This document shows positions 45,549 through 57,324 of a stretch of DNA of 64,000 bases, piece by piece (positions within the stretch are counted from its first letter, which is position 1; every line of letters starts with the position of its first letter). The notes under the pieces were generated by a model that worked only from the letters and a program-made list of their open reading frames with translations, made no database searches and was not told the origin of the DNA. The stretch comes from Thozetella sp. PMI_491. Its lineage: Eukaryota; Ascomycota; Sordariomycetes; Chaetosphaeriales; Chaetosphaeriaceae. Location of the stretch: contig MU270131.1 in assembly GCA_021432635.1 (NCBI GenBank), forward strand, positions 47,611 through 111,610. The letters are read 5' to 3'. A program made the position numbers and the translations under genes.

Positions 45549-47318
45549 ATGCCAGAGCCTTTCGCCACATTCACGGCGGTTCTGGGTATCGTCAATCTCC
45601 TCCGGAGTGCCTTGCGTAGCCTCCACGATGACACAATTGAATGGAGGAACTACCCAGGCTGGAGCCAGAACAACAGGAATCTATTCAGAGAACACGAGGA
45701 AAGCTTCCTTGAGTGGCAGCGCCGCTGGATGGTCTGGGTCAAAGACGACAACATTTTGGAGCTCTTCTGGGGTCCGGCATGGGACAAGATCATAGAGGAA
45801 CTCGAGAGGATCAAAGATGTTTTCAAGACGCTCGCCAAATCCTTAGAACGGACCAACCCAGAATCGAGAGGCCTACTTCGAAGGCACTTCAGCCGTTTCT
45901 GGAACTCGTTTGTTATTCAAAGGACAGATCAGATAACGAAGGCGCTGGGGAAGCTAGAGGGGCAGATTGCTTCGCTCAACAAAGAGTCTAACCGCGCCTT
46001 TTTCCGACACCCAACCTTGAACCGCTTAGAACGCTGGGAACCAATCCCCGAAGGGCAGCCCGGGAATGCGCGCATCCACCAGCTCGGGTTATCAGTCTTG
46101 CTTATTCGTCTTGCTTGGGATACCAGCGATGTGTCGAACCAGCTCCACAGATGTGCTCTCCGAGACTATGAGACACTGGAAATGGAGCTCGAACTGAACC
46201 ACTTCGGCCGGGACTTGAAAGACGTTGACCGCTGCACTAGTGAGAATGCTGATATTGCCCTCCCGTTTGTGACGCCGAACTTCACCGGTCGGCCAGAGGC
46301 TGTCGCCAGATCCAGCGCCGACTCGTCACTGCACTACACATTTATCGTCAAGGAGCTGGAACGAGGGCGAGATCAGCTTTGGCTCCGCATTCGTGCAACC
46401 CCAGACCCAGAAGTGGAGGAATTTTACCTCAGCTTCCATGAGGCTATCAGGCGCATCAGAGATAACCTTAACAGTCCCTGTGGTCTCACGTTATCCAACA
46501 ACGAGGCCACGGCATGGCTTCGTGCGGAACTCGGGTACATCCGCCGCGACATCGCAACCCCGACGCCACTGCGCCAGGTCCTCATGACGACTCCGACCCG
46601 TGATGCCCCGGAATTCAACATCGTCAAAGCGCATCGCGCCTTGCAGATTGCCGAGTTCGGCCTCTTGTTCTTCAAAACGACCTGGATCAAGTCGCTATGC
46701 AGCTGCACAGTGCGCGAGATGCAAGTCACATCGAACAACGAGCGGGACAGGGACGAAGCGCTGTACAGACTAACATTGAGGCGGCTTGCCCAAAATGCTC
46801 GAGACGTCCCGGCGGATCCGGTCCCTGGGTGCTGGTGCAGGTACAAGACCGCGGCCGGCGAGGACGGCGGAGCACTCATAGCATTAATGGAGCAGTTCCC
46901 CTTGTTTTCGATAGGGCTCCTCCTCATTGAAGTTGCATTGTCAAGACCAATCACAAATATTGAGATAGAAGGGCAGGTTGCACATGAGAGCAAAATTCAA
47001 CTGCGATACTACGGCTGGATTCCACCAAACGGCCAACCCCCACAAGCCGCCGGTGTCGAGCAACCGCTGCCCAAAATAGAGGACCTGAAGGATGAGCTTA
47101 ATATGGGCTCCGGTCCTGCGTCGCCACTATACCCAGCTATCAAGTTCTGTATTGAACGCAGGTTTACTGCAGAGACTATCAACAGAGAAGATCTAAAAAG
47201 CTATTTCTGGGGCGTTATCGACCCGTACGTTCTCCACCTTCGCCCTGAGTTCGTGTCTATGACCACAACTGACAAAATCACAGGATTTTCAAGACATACA
47301 ACCACCACGTCCACTTAA
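45549..47318 (+). CDS. Large helical protein of unknown function
   Basis: A single exon of 589 residues from the ATG at 45549. It begins FATFTAVLGIVNLLRSALRSL, an amphipathic or hydrophobic helix, followed by a Trp-rich segment (NYPGWSQNN, FLEWQRRWMVW) and a long helical region to about residue 150. The C-terminal third has FPLFSIGLLLIEVALSRPI, then YPAIKFCIERRF and LKSYFWGVIDPYVLHL. This pattern weakly resembles the degenerate kinase-like C-terminal region (DUF7580 type) of fungal proteins with HeLo-like N-termini. I cannot confirm that by eye. No signal peptide and no catalytic kinase motifs. It is divergent from the membrane-anchored unknown gene. A role in cell-death or allorecognition signalling is speculative. 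Confidence 0.78.
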   Translation: MPEPFATFTAVLGIVNLLRSALRSLHDDTIEWRNYPGWSQNNRNLFREHEESFLEWQRRWMVWVKDDNILELFWGPAWDKIIEELERIKDVFKTLAKSLERTNPESRGLLRRHFSRFWNSFVIQRTDQITKALGKLEGQIASLNKESNRAFFRHPTLNRLERWEPIPEGQPGNARIHQLGLSVLLIRLAWDTSDVSNQLHRCALRDYETLEMELELNHFGRDLKDVDRCTSENADIALPFVTPNFTGRPEAVARSSADSSLHYTFIVKELERGRDQLWLRIRATPDPEVEEFYLSFHEAIRRIRDNLNSPCGLTLSNNEATAWLRAELGYIRRDIATPTPLRQVLMTTPTRDAPEFNIVKAHRALQIAEFGLLFFKTTWIKSLCSCTVREMQVTSNNERDRDEALYRLTLRRLAQNARDVPADPVPGCWCRYKTAAGEDGGALIALMEQFPLFSIGLLLIEVALSRPITNIEIEGQVAHESKIQLRYYGWIPPNGQPPQAAGVEQPLPKIEDLKDELNMGSGPASPLYPAIKFCIERRFTAETINREDLKSYFWGVIDPYVLHLRPEFVSMTTTDKITGFSRHTTTTST

Positions 47319-48714
47319 GACGTCAGCAACAGTGACTAGAGATATATATATCAATGCTCTAACTACTTCTTTGACCGTCCAAAAATCCCTATTCCATTAT
47401 CTCATATCCCATCTATCCAAACCAATTGTATGGCAGCTAGCGAGTAGTTACGCTCACACGCGAATCCACGCTCAATGTCTCCATGTCAGGTCACGGTTCG
47501 GGATCTCGGTGTAGATATGACAGTGTGACACGGTCTAAAGCTTCATCGATTATGCAGGGCGGTGTCTTTTCTACAGCGCCAGAGTGCCGCTCGGGCCGCT
47601 GGACGGCAATGTCTCCTCTCCCGGCACCCGCCGGCTATCCGGCTATCGGCGGAGCGCAGGCTGTAGATCCTCAACCTCGCCTTGCATGGTGAAATGCTTC
47701 CTGCATCCCCGACCTCCATGGGACGCTACCATAGCTGGTGGCTGGTAGCCGCTAGGGCTGTCGCGCTGCAAGGCTGTTGTTGAGAGACTCCCAGTCGGCT
47801 GAGACAGATAACCACCCTTCTCGCACTTGTTATCCTATGAATTAAAAAGTTCTTCGGTAGTCCTACATGTAATTGGCGTCAAATCTGGGTGGTCTATAAC
47901 GTAGTATCGACGCCCGGGCGTCGGCTATGGTGCAATACAGGCATTATACTCCCAGCCTCCAAGTGGGCTGATCATAGTCCTCCGGTCCCCTGTGTTTTGC
48001 CCTCCTGTGGCCTTGCCAAGCTTTGTCGGAAGTCCTAGTTCCTGGGCATGGCATAAGTCCTTTATTCACACGCGAATCTGGGACCGTTGAACCCCATAGG
48101 CCTGACTGCGCCCTGTGCCTCCACGTATGCTAGCAGGCTCTACGGATAGGGATCCGGGTTTGCATTTAAATACGGCTCTAAGGACTTCGGCGTAAAACCC
48201 TCGACCTTCCATGCCGCCGATTCTCGACTTACAGCTTTACGATGCTAGGCTTGTTAGAATGGAGATGAAACTGACGATAACCCCACTGGGCACCATGGCA
48301 CTAAATTCAGGTAGCTAAGGAGTTTATTTGCGTCCCGCGGGATCAACCGCTGCTGATGCTTCAGTCCCGCAGGATACGGAATACTGTTGCGCAAGCTCGT
48401 GTCGGTTAGTGCTTACCCCTGTCCCGCTCCTTTTGGCGATCTTTATGCCCTATCAAGCAACATCCCACTGCAATAGCTCAAATGTCTTAAAGCCTTTAGA
48501 GAGTCCGTGAATGCAGACAAAACTTAAAGAGCAATTTTGGTAGTGGAAACCAGAGTGACGGCAGTATTCTAGAGAGGCGTCTTATGAAATCGATGGCCAA
48601 GAACAGACATCACCATCGCGCGCCATTCACGCAATATAGAGAGCCGGGTGAGCCTCCGGCTCCTAGGGCAAATACTTCAATAAGAGGGCATTGTCGAGAT
48701 CTATAAAAGATTTG

Positions 48715-48745
<31 letters not shown>

Positions 48746-48893
48746 ACTGCAGATGTTGACCACACGTAGGGTCGCTCCTACAAGGCTCATGGGCTATGTC
48801 CTAGGGTGTCGCNNNNNNNNNNAAAAAAAAAAAAAAAAAAAAAAAAGGATACGACTTGCAAGTTAGAGTGATCTAAGCTGGCGGCGCTGCTCC
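47319..48893. other. Gene-free region with poly-A tracts and assembly gap
   Basis: About 1.6 kb without a supported gene. It contains A30 (48715-48744), 68 bp of unique sequence, 10 N (48813-48822) and at least A24 (48823-48846). The poly-A runs in the same strand sense could be 3' ends of retroposed elements, now decayed. No terminal repeats or reverse transcriptase fragments are visible. Confidence 0.5.
48715..48846 (+). repeat. Two long poly-A tracts flanking a 10-N assembly gap
   Basis: A30, then 68 bp, then NNNNNNNNNN (48813-48822), then A24 or more. The true gap size is unknown. The assembler probably failed on a repeat of the form poly-A plus unique unit. Confidence 0.85.
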
Positions 48894-50164
48894 CTACTGG
48901 TCTAAGCCCGACTTGAGGATGGATTGGACTGTATCTCTCACACTGGCATCCAGTCCAGTATATTCCAACCCCAGTATCTCCTTCGACCTTGTGTTGTTAA
49001 ACCCGTAAACCTCATCTGGGAAATCGTCGGCGGCTTCAACAGGAGGTAGCCTATCTTCCAGCTCCGGGTAGAAAGTTCTAATGATATCCGCAAGTCGCTT
49101 GTTCGAAAAGTAGCCGCCTACGGTATAGAAACGATGTCCCCCAGCCTCTGGAATGGTCATTGCTCGAACATGGGCTAATGCCACATCCCGAACGTCTACA
49201 AAGGTGAATACCGGGGCGGTCGGCTCAATGATATCCCTCATCTTTCCCTGTACGATATCGCGAATACGATGATTAGACGTATTCATCGCGCTGAGATGAG
49301 GGAGGTGCCGTGGGATCGGTCCGAAAGTGTAGGTGTTGTTGATCACGGCAAGGTCGAAGTGCGGCTTCTCGCTCTCCACAAAATCCCAGGCCGCTCTCTC
49401 CGAGAAGACCTACTCGTGTCAGCCGGAAGCACACCACCGGGGGTTGGGTATCATACTTTGCTTGCCCGGTAGGTATTTTGTGGCTTCAGGGCCTCTTCCC
49501 ATGTCATTGGAGCCCAGAAGCTCTCGTCGTAGACCTTCGCATGGTTCGTAGGATTCAACATGGCGGCCGATGAAGATGTAATGACAACTCTCTTGACCGC
49601 CGGAGCCCCAACCTTGACGGCGTTCAGGATCCCCTTTGTCCCTCGGATCGCAGGGTCCAGAAAATCTCGCTCCGGATCTTGCACATTGAAGTGGTATGGA
49701 GATGCTGTGTGAATCACATAGTCGAACGGGGGATCAGCCCGGACTGCCTGCAGAGGTTGGCCATCAGTTTCGCCCCAGCCCCCATCGAGGGCCGACGGAA
49801 TCGATGAGGGCGGCTTACATCGTCAAATGCGCCGTCTTTTGCCACATCATTGACAACCACAAAGGACACGTTCTTAGCTAGAGGTCCTTCAATGGATGAG
49901 ACAATGCGCTGCCCTTTCTCATGAGATCTCGCCGTCACGACTACTTCGAAACTGGGCCTGTTACAATGTGCCCTTGCAATATGATTTAGGCCGCAGGGCG
50001 AGACTGCCTACTTTTGGTCCAATAGAACATCGAGGATATGTGAGGCAATGAACCCACTCCCCCCTTAACATAAGTTGAAGATTAGCAAGGTCCTCGTCAG
50101 GAGAATTCGTTTGTGGCAGCCACGTACCTGTCAGCAATACCTTGCCACGAACTTCAGTGCCCAT
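48894..50164 (-). CDS. Extended SDR: aldehyde/dihydroflavonol reductase-like
   Basis: Exons 50164-50128, 50063-50012, 49957-49819, 49747-49457 and 49409-48894 give 344 residues. The nucleotide motif TGGSGFIASHIL is assembled from exons 1 and 2. The active site YRASK (Tyr-x-x-x-Lys) is at the exon 4 end, with the upstream Ser in VVITSSSAAM. VDVRDVALAHVRAM and the late NNTRSKEILGLEY block are typical of NADPH-dependent aldehyde reductases such as yeast Gre2 and of dihydroflavonol-4-reductase relatives. It should act in the cytosol, reducing a carbonyl to an alcohol. The gene lies head to head with the FAD monooxygenase over 463 bp and near an ABC exporter and a Zn2Cys6 gene, fitting a small detoxification or tailoring set. 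Confidence 0.9.
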
Positions 50165-50627
50165 TGTTGATCGTACAAGGAGTGAGTTTACAATCGAGAG
50201 TCAGATTGCAGCCTGCCGCTTCAATTGAGCGGGTTTAGTAGACGCCGGAAAATCTGAGGTGCATACGCGGCAAGACACTCCGTCCCTGCACGGAGTCCGA
50301 ACATCCCCACCCGAAGGCCGAAGGCCAGTACAAGCGGGAGAGAGAGGTCTTAGTATACGCCGCGTATTACAAGCCACTGACATCGATCTGCAGCTCCTGA
50401 AGTCAGATTTTCAACGCAGCGCTAACTAGTCTGTCCGGACGTCACACTGACTGGTCTCGAGAGGTCGGACAAGCGCCGAGGCGACGCACGACCGGGCCCC
50501 CGGACTCTCCAATCTTAGCCCCCCAAAGACGTTGTGCTCCCACCAGAACCTTCAAAACTGGCCAGAAAGTGACCCATCAACAGATTCAGGTCCGATACCG
50601 CATTTTATCAGGCACTTCTCACTTCGC
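50165..50627. promoter_or_regulatory. Divergent promoter, SDR / FAD monooxygenase
   Basis: 463 bp. It contains the perfect palindrome GTCCGGAC (50433-50440) and nearby TCGGAC (50465-50470) and CCGGAC words. Such CCG/CGG half-sites are what Zn2Cys6 proteins bind, and one is encoded at 57325. Binding is inference. Confidence 0.4.
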
Positions 50628-51978
50628 ATGATCGATATGGCCTCGTCCGCCCCCGTCGAGCCCCTCCATGTCGCCATCATTGGTGGTGGCATCACGGGGA
50701 TCAATCTCGCCCTCGGTCTCCAGGCACGCAGTATCCGGTACACCATATTTGAGCGCGCCGTCGGTTTCCGTGAGATAGGAGCCGGTTTGGGGTTTTCGCC
50801 CAATGCCGAGCGCGCCATGACCGCGCTGGACCCGGCACTCCTCGCCGCATACAAGAGAGTTGCGAACCCGAATGGGGAAGATTATTTCCAGTGGGTGGAC
50901 GGGTGTTCGAATACGAATGAGCTGATCTATAAGCTCTTCGTCGGAAAAGATGGCTTCCAGGGCTGCCGTCGATCCGACTATTTAGAAGAGGTCTCGAAGC
51001 TGGTGGGACAAGGCTTTGTGAAGTTTGGGAAAGAGGTCAAGACTCTGGATCAGCAGCCTTCGGGAAAGATGCGGTTGGTATTCACAGATGGCTCCGCTGA
51101 AGAGGCCGACGTAGGTAAGACACAGATTGGTCGGTGTTTAACTCCGTGCCTGGGCTGACATGCGCATAGTTGTGGGCTGCGATGGCATCCGGTCAAGAGT
51201 GCGCCAGCTGATCCTGCCTGAGGGTGACCCGGCTGCCAAGCCGCATTATACCAACAAGTTCTGCTTCCGGGCACTTATCCCGATGGACAAGGCTACGGCA
51301 GCTCTAGGCGAGGAACGCACGTCAACGAGATTCATGTACAACGGCCCTGGCGCACACGTCATTACGTATCCCATTGGGATGGGCACGGTCCTGAACGTGC
51401 TAGCGGTCCTGAGTGACGAAAACCCTTGGCAGACAGCAGACGGAAAACACACTGCCCAGGGCAGCAAGCAGGAGGCAGTCACCGCCTTTGCCGAATGGGG
51501 ACCAACCGTCCGAGCGATCATCGACCTCCTTCCGGACGAGATGGACAAGTGGGCAGTGTTCGACATGAAGGAGCACCCAGCTTCGACATACTCCAAGGGA
51601 CAAGTCTGTTTGGCCGGCGATGCAGCACATGCAGTTGGTCCTCACCTAGGATGTGGCGCCGGGCTAGGCATCGAGGATGCCCTGGCGCTCTCTAGCCTTC
51701 TCGATACCGTGCATTCCATAACGCTCGGATCAACAGGTGCTGAGAGAGATGAAATCGTTCGGAAAGCGCTGCTCATCTACAACAATCTTCGTCAGTATCG
51801 AACTAGGACAGCTATGGAAGACACGAGGGCCGTCTGCGACTTGTTTCAGTGGCGGGACGCCCAATTTGCTCGGGATCCCAAGATGTTCGGAGAGGCGATA
51901 ACGGCTAAATTCCATACTATCTGGGATTATGATCTCGATGACATGGTGCGCAAAGGAAATAAGCTAGTTCGATCGTGA
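50628..51978 (+). CDS. FAD-dependent monooxygenase, salicylate hydroxylase-like
   Basis: Exons 50628-51114 and 51170-51978 encode 431 residues; the second Met at 50637 is an alternative start. Group A flavin monooxygenase motifs are all present: HVAIIGGGITGINLALGL with the acidic end TIFER, the GCDGIRSRVRQ (DG) motif restored across the intron, and GDAAHAVGPHLGCGAGLGIEDA (GD motif). LFQWRDAQFARDP near the end resembles salicylate hydroxylases. The enzyme would hydroxylate an aromatic ring with NAD(P)H and oxygen in the cytosol. It is convergent with the ABC exporter (about 110 bp between stops) and divergent from the SDR gene. Related enzymes also serve in secondary metabolism, but no synthase gene is present in the window. 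Confidence 0.9.
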
Positions 51979-52089
51979 CCATAACACATCGCAAGGGACT
52001 CTGTCAGTCTCGCGGTTGAGCGCGGGGTAGAATATTATGAAGTTGAAAATTACAAACAAATAGAGATGTGGTATCTATTACATTGTGGT

Positions 52090-55000
52090 TTATTTCCCGA
52101 GATTCTGAAGAGAAGCAAGCTCGAAATACCGTCCCTTCCTCTCCATCAGCTCGTCATGTGTGCCGTATTCGACGATTAGCCCTCGGTCAAAGACGAAGAT
52201 GCAGTCGGCATGAGCAATTGAGCTTAGACGGTGGGCCACTGCCACGGTCGTGCGCCCAAAAGCGGCCGATTGAAGAGCGCTCTGAACAAGCTGCTCTGAC
52301 TCTGAATCAAGCGCAGAGGTTGCCTCGTCCAGAAGGCTGTTGTGTGACTATTGTTAGTATTGGTAAGAATGATAGAGTGGCACTGAGGGGAGACTCACAG
52401 AAGCCTAGGGTTCTTCAACAAAGCCTTGGCAATTGCAAGACGCTGCTTCTGCCCTCCAGATACCCGGCTACCTCTTGCGCCCACCTCAGTGTTGAAACCT
52501 TCTGGGAGAGATGCCTATACCCGAGGGGATCTTAATTAGCGAAAAAGGAACAGAGTTAATAATATGGAGGGTTCACTTACAACAAAGTCGTAAATGTTAG
52601 CGGCCTTGCAGGCTTCCTCGATTGCGGCAATTTCAACGTTATCTTCCTCCCCCATAAGGCACTCGCGAATCGATCCGCCGATGAGAACAGCATCTTGCTC
52701 GACAAGTGCCACGTCGCGTCGGTAGCTGGGAAGGTGGACGTCGCGCAAATCCCTGCCATCTATCGTCACGATGCCCGCCATAGGGTCGTAAAAGCGCTCA
52801 AGCAAGTTGATCACAGTACTCTTGCCGCTGCCACTGCCTCCCACCAGGGCGACAAACTGGCCCTTGCCAGCAGAGAGAGATATGTCCTTGAGGATGGGGT
52901 GCTGGGGCCGGGTTGGGTAAGCGAAGGCCGCATGATGCACCTCCACGGTGCCCCGAATCTGATGTGACTTTTCCTCGGGGTTTGTGTTTCCTTCGCCGAT
53001 GGACGGTGTGGTCTCGAGGAGATATTTGAGGTTCGCTGCGGCTTCCTGCGCGCCGGCGATCTCTGGCGCATATGAGAAGATGCTCCCTGCCGATGTCGCA
53101 GCGAAGGTAATGGAGATATATGAGACAAAAAACTGCTGGATCGAGTACTCTCCCGTCGCTATGAGCTTAGTGCCGCCGTACCAGAAGAGAAGCGCGTTGA
53201 CGAAGACGGTCAGAGACTGGCTGAGGGCATAGATCAAGGCCGACGCAAAGTCGAACGCAAGGTTATCGGAATGCTCTTTGCTCAAGGCCTCGTTGTACTG
53301 GTTGATGATCGTGTCTTCCATCGTGAGCGCTGCGACTGTGCGGATCGACGAGACTGCCTCGCATGCCTTGGCAGCCGCTGGGGTGCCGCGCTTGAACTGG
53401 CGCTCGATCTGCGTGGTTACCCAGAACCGGAGGAAGGCGCATGACAGGAGGATAGGGATCGTCGCCGTCGCGACCAGGCCGATCTTCCACCCAAAAGAGC
53501 ACGAGATGGCAATGCCGCTGATCAGGGACATGATGGCGCTCAGGACGGAGCCCATAGTGTTACCGCCAATACCCGTGAGCTTCGTCGCTTCGGACGAGAG
53601 GAAGGCCGTGAGCACGGCGGAGCTGTTTTCCGGCTGGTCGAAGAAGGCGATGTCCTGGCGCAGAATCGACGCGAGAGCACGGCTGCGGGCGCGGGAGCCC
53701 AGGCACGAGCCCGCGGTGGAGAAGAGATATCCCTGCACGCTGTAGGAGAAGAATAGGACCAAGGCGAGCATCAGGAACATCAAACACCAGAAGTCAAGTG
53801 ACCGGCCGCCATTCGATAGCGCGGGCTCCACGAGGGCCATGACGGCGTTGCCGAAGAATACGCCAAGGGTAGGGAAGCCGGCGCCCACGATCACGCTAAG
53901 GAATACGCCGGCAATAATGTGATATCGTTCAGGGCGGTTGAGATCCCAGACCAGACCCACCAGGTCAAAGAAGGAGCTCTCCTTAGCACGCTGCTTGCCC
54001 AGTTCACCCTGTGCGGTTGATTCAACCTGGCGGAGCTGCGTACCGATGGTCGACATTCGATTGTCCAACGCCTGGTCCTCTGCCTCTTGAGCCTCGTGAT
54101 GCCCCTCGCTGTTGCGCAGCTGTTGTGCTGCCACCAGCGAAGCATAGGTGCCTTGAGAAGCCATCAGCTCGTCGTGCGTCCCCTGCTCGGTGACCTTGCC
54201 ATGCTCCATCACAACAATGACGTCCGCCCTCCGGATTGTGGAGAGCCGGTGGGCGACAATGATGGTTGTCTTCCCCTCCGAAGCCGCAAAGAGCGCATCT
54301 TGAACAAGGCGCTCGCTTTCTGTGTCCAGGGCGGAGGTGGCTTCGTCGAGCAGCAATATCTTGGGGTTAGCGACGATGGCGCGGGCGATGGCTACTCTCT
54401 GACGCTGTCCGCCAGAAAGGCGTGAACCACGATCACCGACCCTGCTTTGGTAGCCATCAGGGAGCGCCTGGATAAACGCGTGCGCATTGGCTACTTTCGC
54501 CGCTGCGTGAACTCTTTGAGCGACAGTCTCGGCATTTAGCTGTTGATGGTAAGTATGTAACGTATGGAGGCTAAACTATGGTACACGGAATAGATCCTTC
54601 AGTATTTACGTACCTTACCATAATCCTGTCCTAGTCCAAAGGCAATGTTTTCAAAGACGGTTGTATCGAACAGGAAGTTGTCTTGAGCGACCAGGCCGAT
54701 CTGAGAGCGAAGCCATTTCAAGTTGAAATCTTTGATGGATCGTCCATCCAGCGTGATGTCGCCTTGCAATGGCGAGTAAAAGCGTTCAAGCAGGGAGAGA
54801 AGCGTGGTCTTGCCTGACCCGGACGGCCCGACAACAGCGACTGTCTTCCCGGCAGTGATGGAGAGATTGAAGCTCTCCAGCACGAGCTGGCTCGGTCTGG
54901 AGGGGTACGCGAGCCGAACATCTTCGAATTCGATCGCCCCGGACACGGTTGCTAGAGTCTCCCCTTCCTCCCCCATTGAGTCAATCGGCGACTGTCTTTC

Positions 55001-56255
55001 GATAGTGGCGAGGATTCGAGATGCTGCAGCACCTGCCTGGGCTACGGCAGCGATGAAGGGCGCGGAATGGCCGAGAAGCACGCCGGCCAGGCCACTGGTG
55101 AAGAGAACAGTGATGAGATCGGAGATGATGATGTTTCCCTGCTGCATAAAGCGGTTGCCTTGCCAGAACTATACGTATTTGGCGAGCACATCAGTGAAAG
55201 CCTCAGCGGTGGGAAGAGGAAGAGGCCTACCGCAAGACCATAGCCCAGGTTGATGATGGCGGTCATGATCGCTATCAGCATCCCCATGGCAAACTTGGCC
55301 TTGAAGTCCGCCTTCTCGGGAGAACGAAGCATCTGCTCGTACTTGGCGTGAAATCGCGCCTGCGACCCGTAAGAGACCACAGACTTGATGGACGAGATGA
55401 CCTCCTCGGCGAAGGTGCCGCTCCGGGCGTATTCCAAACTGGCCTGCTCCTGGAACCCCTTGACCTTGGAACCAAAGAAGCCCATGATAAAGATGATAAG
55501 AAAAGGGAGGCAGAGGAGCACGAGGGCGAGCCTCCAGCTCTTGACGAAGGATACGATGAGGGCGCTGAGGAAGCCACCGAAGCCGAAGAAGATGAGGCCC
55601 ACTTTCTGGGAGATGCCGTCTTGGATGAGGCTCATATCGCTCGAGATGCGGACCGCGACTTCGCCAGCACCGGTGCTGTCGAAGAAGGCAACATTCTGCC
55701 GGAGCAACGCGCGGAGGAAGGTCTGTTGGATCCTCTTGGTTATTCTTTCGCCGCAGAGGTTGAGCCCGAAGATGCCGATAGTGACAGCTACGAGCTGGCC
55801 GACGCCTACACGAGGGTTATTGTAAGCGAAGGGTCTGCGTGACATAGGGGCTTGGGAGCGTACCGATGTAGATGAACTGCAGAATCGTGTGCTGGGCCGA
55901 AGAGGTGAAGTCCCCGGCACCCTTTCCGGACGCTAGGTCGCTGAAACTCCCTGTCATTGACCCCACCACGATCTTTTCATATTGTTAGCGATGATGAGTA
56001 GGCGGCGGGGCGTAATGAGGACTTCACCATCATGAGCGGTGCGCCTGTGCCGCCGGCCGAGCAGCACAGGATGGATACGATGATGCAGGTAATATCCAGG
56101 GGAGTTGCATAGCGATATATAGCAAAGTAGCCGCCTTGTGATGGAGTTGTCTCTAGTTGTTCCCGGAGAATCTGCTGTTCATGAGGAGCGAGGATTGAGG
56201 GGGCTGCGGCCCCGTCCTCGGACGAGAGGCGCTTTTCTGATGAGATAGCCGCCAT
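52090..56255 (-). CDS. Full-length ABCB multidrug exporter
   Basis: Seven exons (56255-56028, 55972-55864, 55805-55231, 55168-54614, 54539-52581, 52514-52399, 52336-52090) give 1262 residues in the TMD-NBD-TMD-NBD order of P-glycoprotein-like fungal exporters. NBD1 has Walker [10 protein letters not shown], signature RLSGGQRQR and Walker [16 protein letters not shown]2 has [18 protein letters not shown] and [12 protein letters not shown] rebuilt across the last intron. Both H-loops (AHRLST, AHRLSS) are present, so both sites look competent. The family exports lipophilic drugs, toxins or peptides at the plasma membrane. The exon 3 start was chosen to give the [10 protein letters not shown] junction. 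It is divergent from a Zn2Cys6 gene across 1.07 kb, consistent with regulator control of an efflux pump. Confidence 0.93.
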
Positions 56256-57324
56256 CTGGATATGTCTATTGAGGGCGGCTCAAGAGTATCGGTGTTATTG
56301 CAGAAGTGCAACAAAAAGAAATAGAAGTGAACGTTTTCAGGCCTTTCGATCGTTTGTCATGTTGCCTGGAGAGAGAGAGTATCAAGAGGCGCTCCATGGC
56401 GGGAGTCCTCGCCATTTTAACCACTTTTGCAAGAGGATTTGCCCATAAGATATCTCTAGTGTATCCTAGAGTTGAAGTTCCCATGTCCATCTTGGGGGAT
56501 ACGAAGAACGAGGTAGCGCGGCTCGGTGTGGCGCCCAGGGTTCAAGCGGAGGACGGCCGCCCGAGCTGTCGGTAGAGTACAGTATATTCATCATTTACTG
56601 TTTAGGGCTGACTAGATCGACTGAAAGGATCGTCGATCCAGAGCAGTGATTGGCAGATTCTCCGAAGTTACGGAATTTTCTCGACTATAGTTAAGCTTTC
56701 GACATTTTATGTGGCCTAGTTTGCGGGCCTTTTTTTTTTCCCCTTGTTAAGCGTTTTACGATCCTCACTCGTGCCTGCAGTCGGAATTAGATGCGCTGGG
56801 GCAGTTCAGTGGGCCCACTTCAGGAGCTCGTTCGCTGGAACGAGGTGGGGAACGAGCCAAGAAAGCGAGCCACTAACTAGCCGCTCGTTCGAGCTGATTG
56901 TCTGGGCCCAGTACCACAAGTGGGCGCGGTCAGGGGCTTACGTCAAGGGAGCCTCTCCAGGCTTAGCGCACGAAATTGCAGGCGCCTCGTTTATCCACGA
57001 AAGTATAGGCTCGACCTCGTATCGACAAAAGCGGTTTAGCGCTCGCCTTGCCACAGCCAAGACGCTCCAAAAGACCCCGGCCGGGCTGCTGGTAGGCCGC
57101 CTACCGGGACTTGGTGGCAGTCCCTTTTCTCGCCTTGCAGATTCCGTACATACCCACCACATGCAACAAGCTTGACCAGTTCCCGGGGCAGGCACCATAG
57201 ACCCCTCCTCGTCATCCGCAAACGAGGAGGAAAAAAAAGGAAGAAGAAAAAACGCCGGTAAAGAAAAAAGACACAGGGCTATCGCTATCCATTCCCAGCT
57301 GCTGACGTTCCCGCGCCCCCCGCC
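56256..57324. promoter_or_regulatory. Divergent promoter, ABC exporter / Zn2Cys6 gene
   Basis: About 1.07 kb. It contains a T-rich run near 56731-56740 and an A/G-rich stretch (57220-57260) just before the regulator start. No gene is supported. Confidence 0.4.

Noticed and set aside
48715..48846. Poly-A tracts as a replication origin or centromere signal
   Set aside because: Homopolymers flanking an N gap are better explained by a repeat or assembly problem; no other supporting feature.
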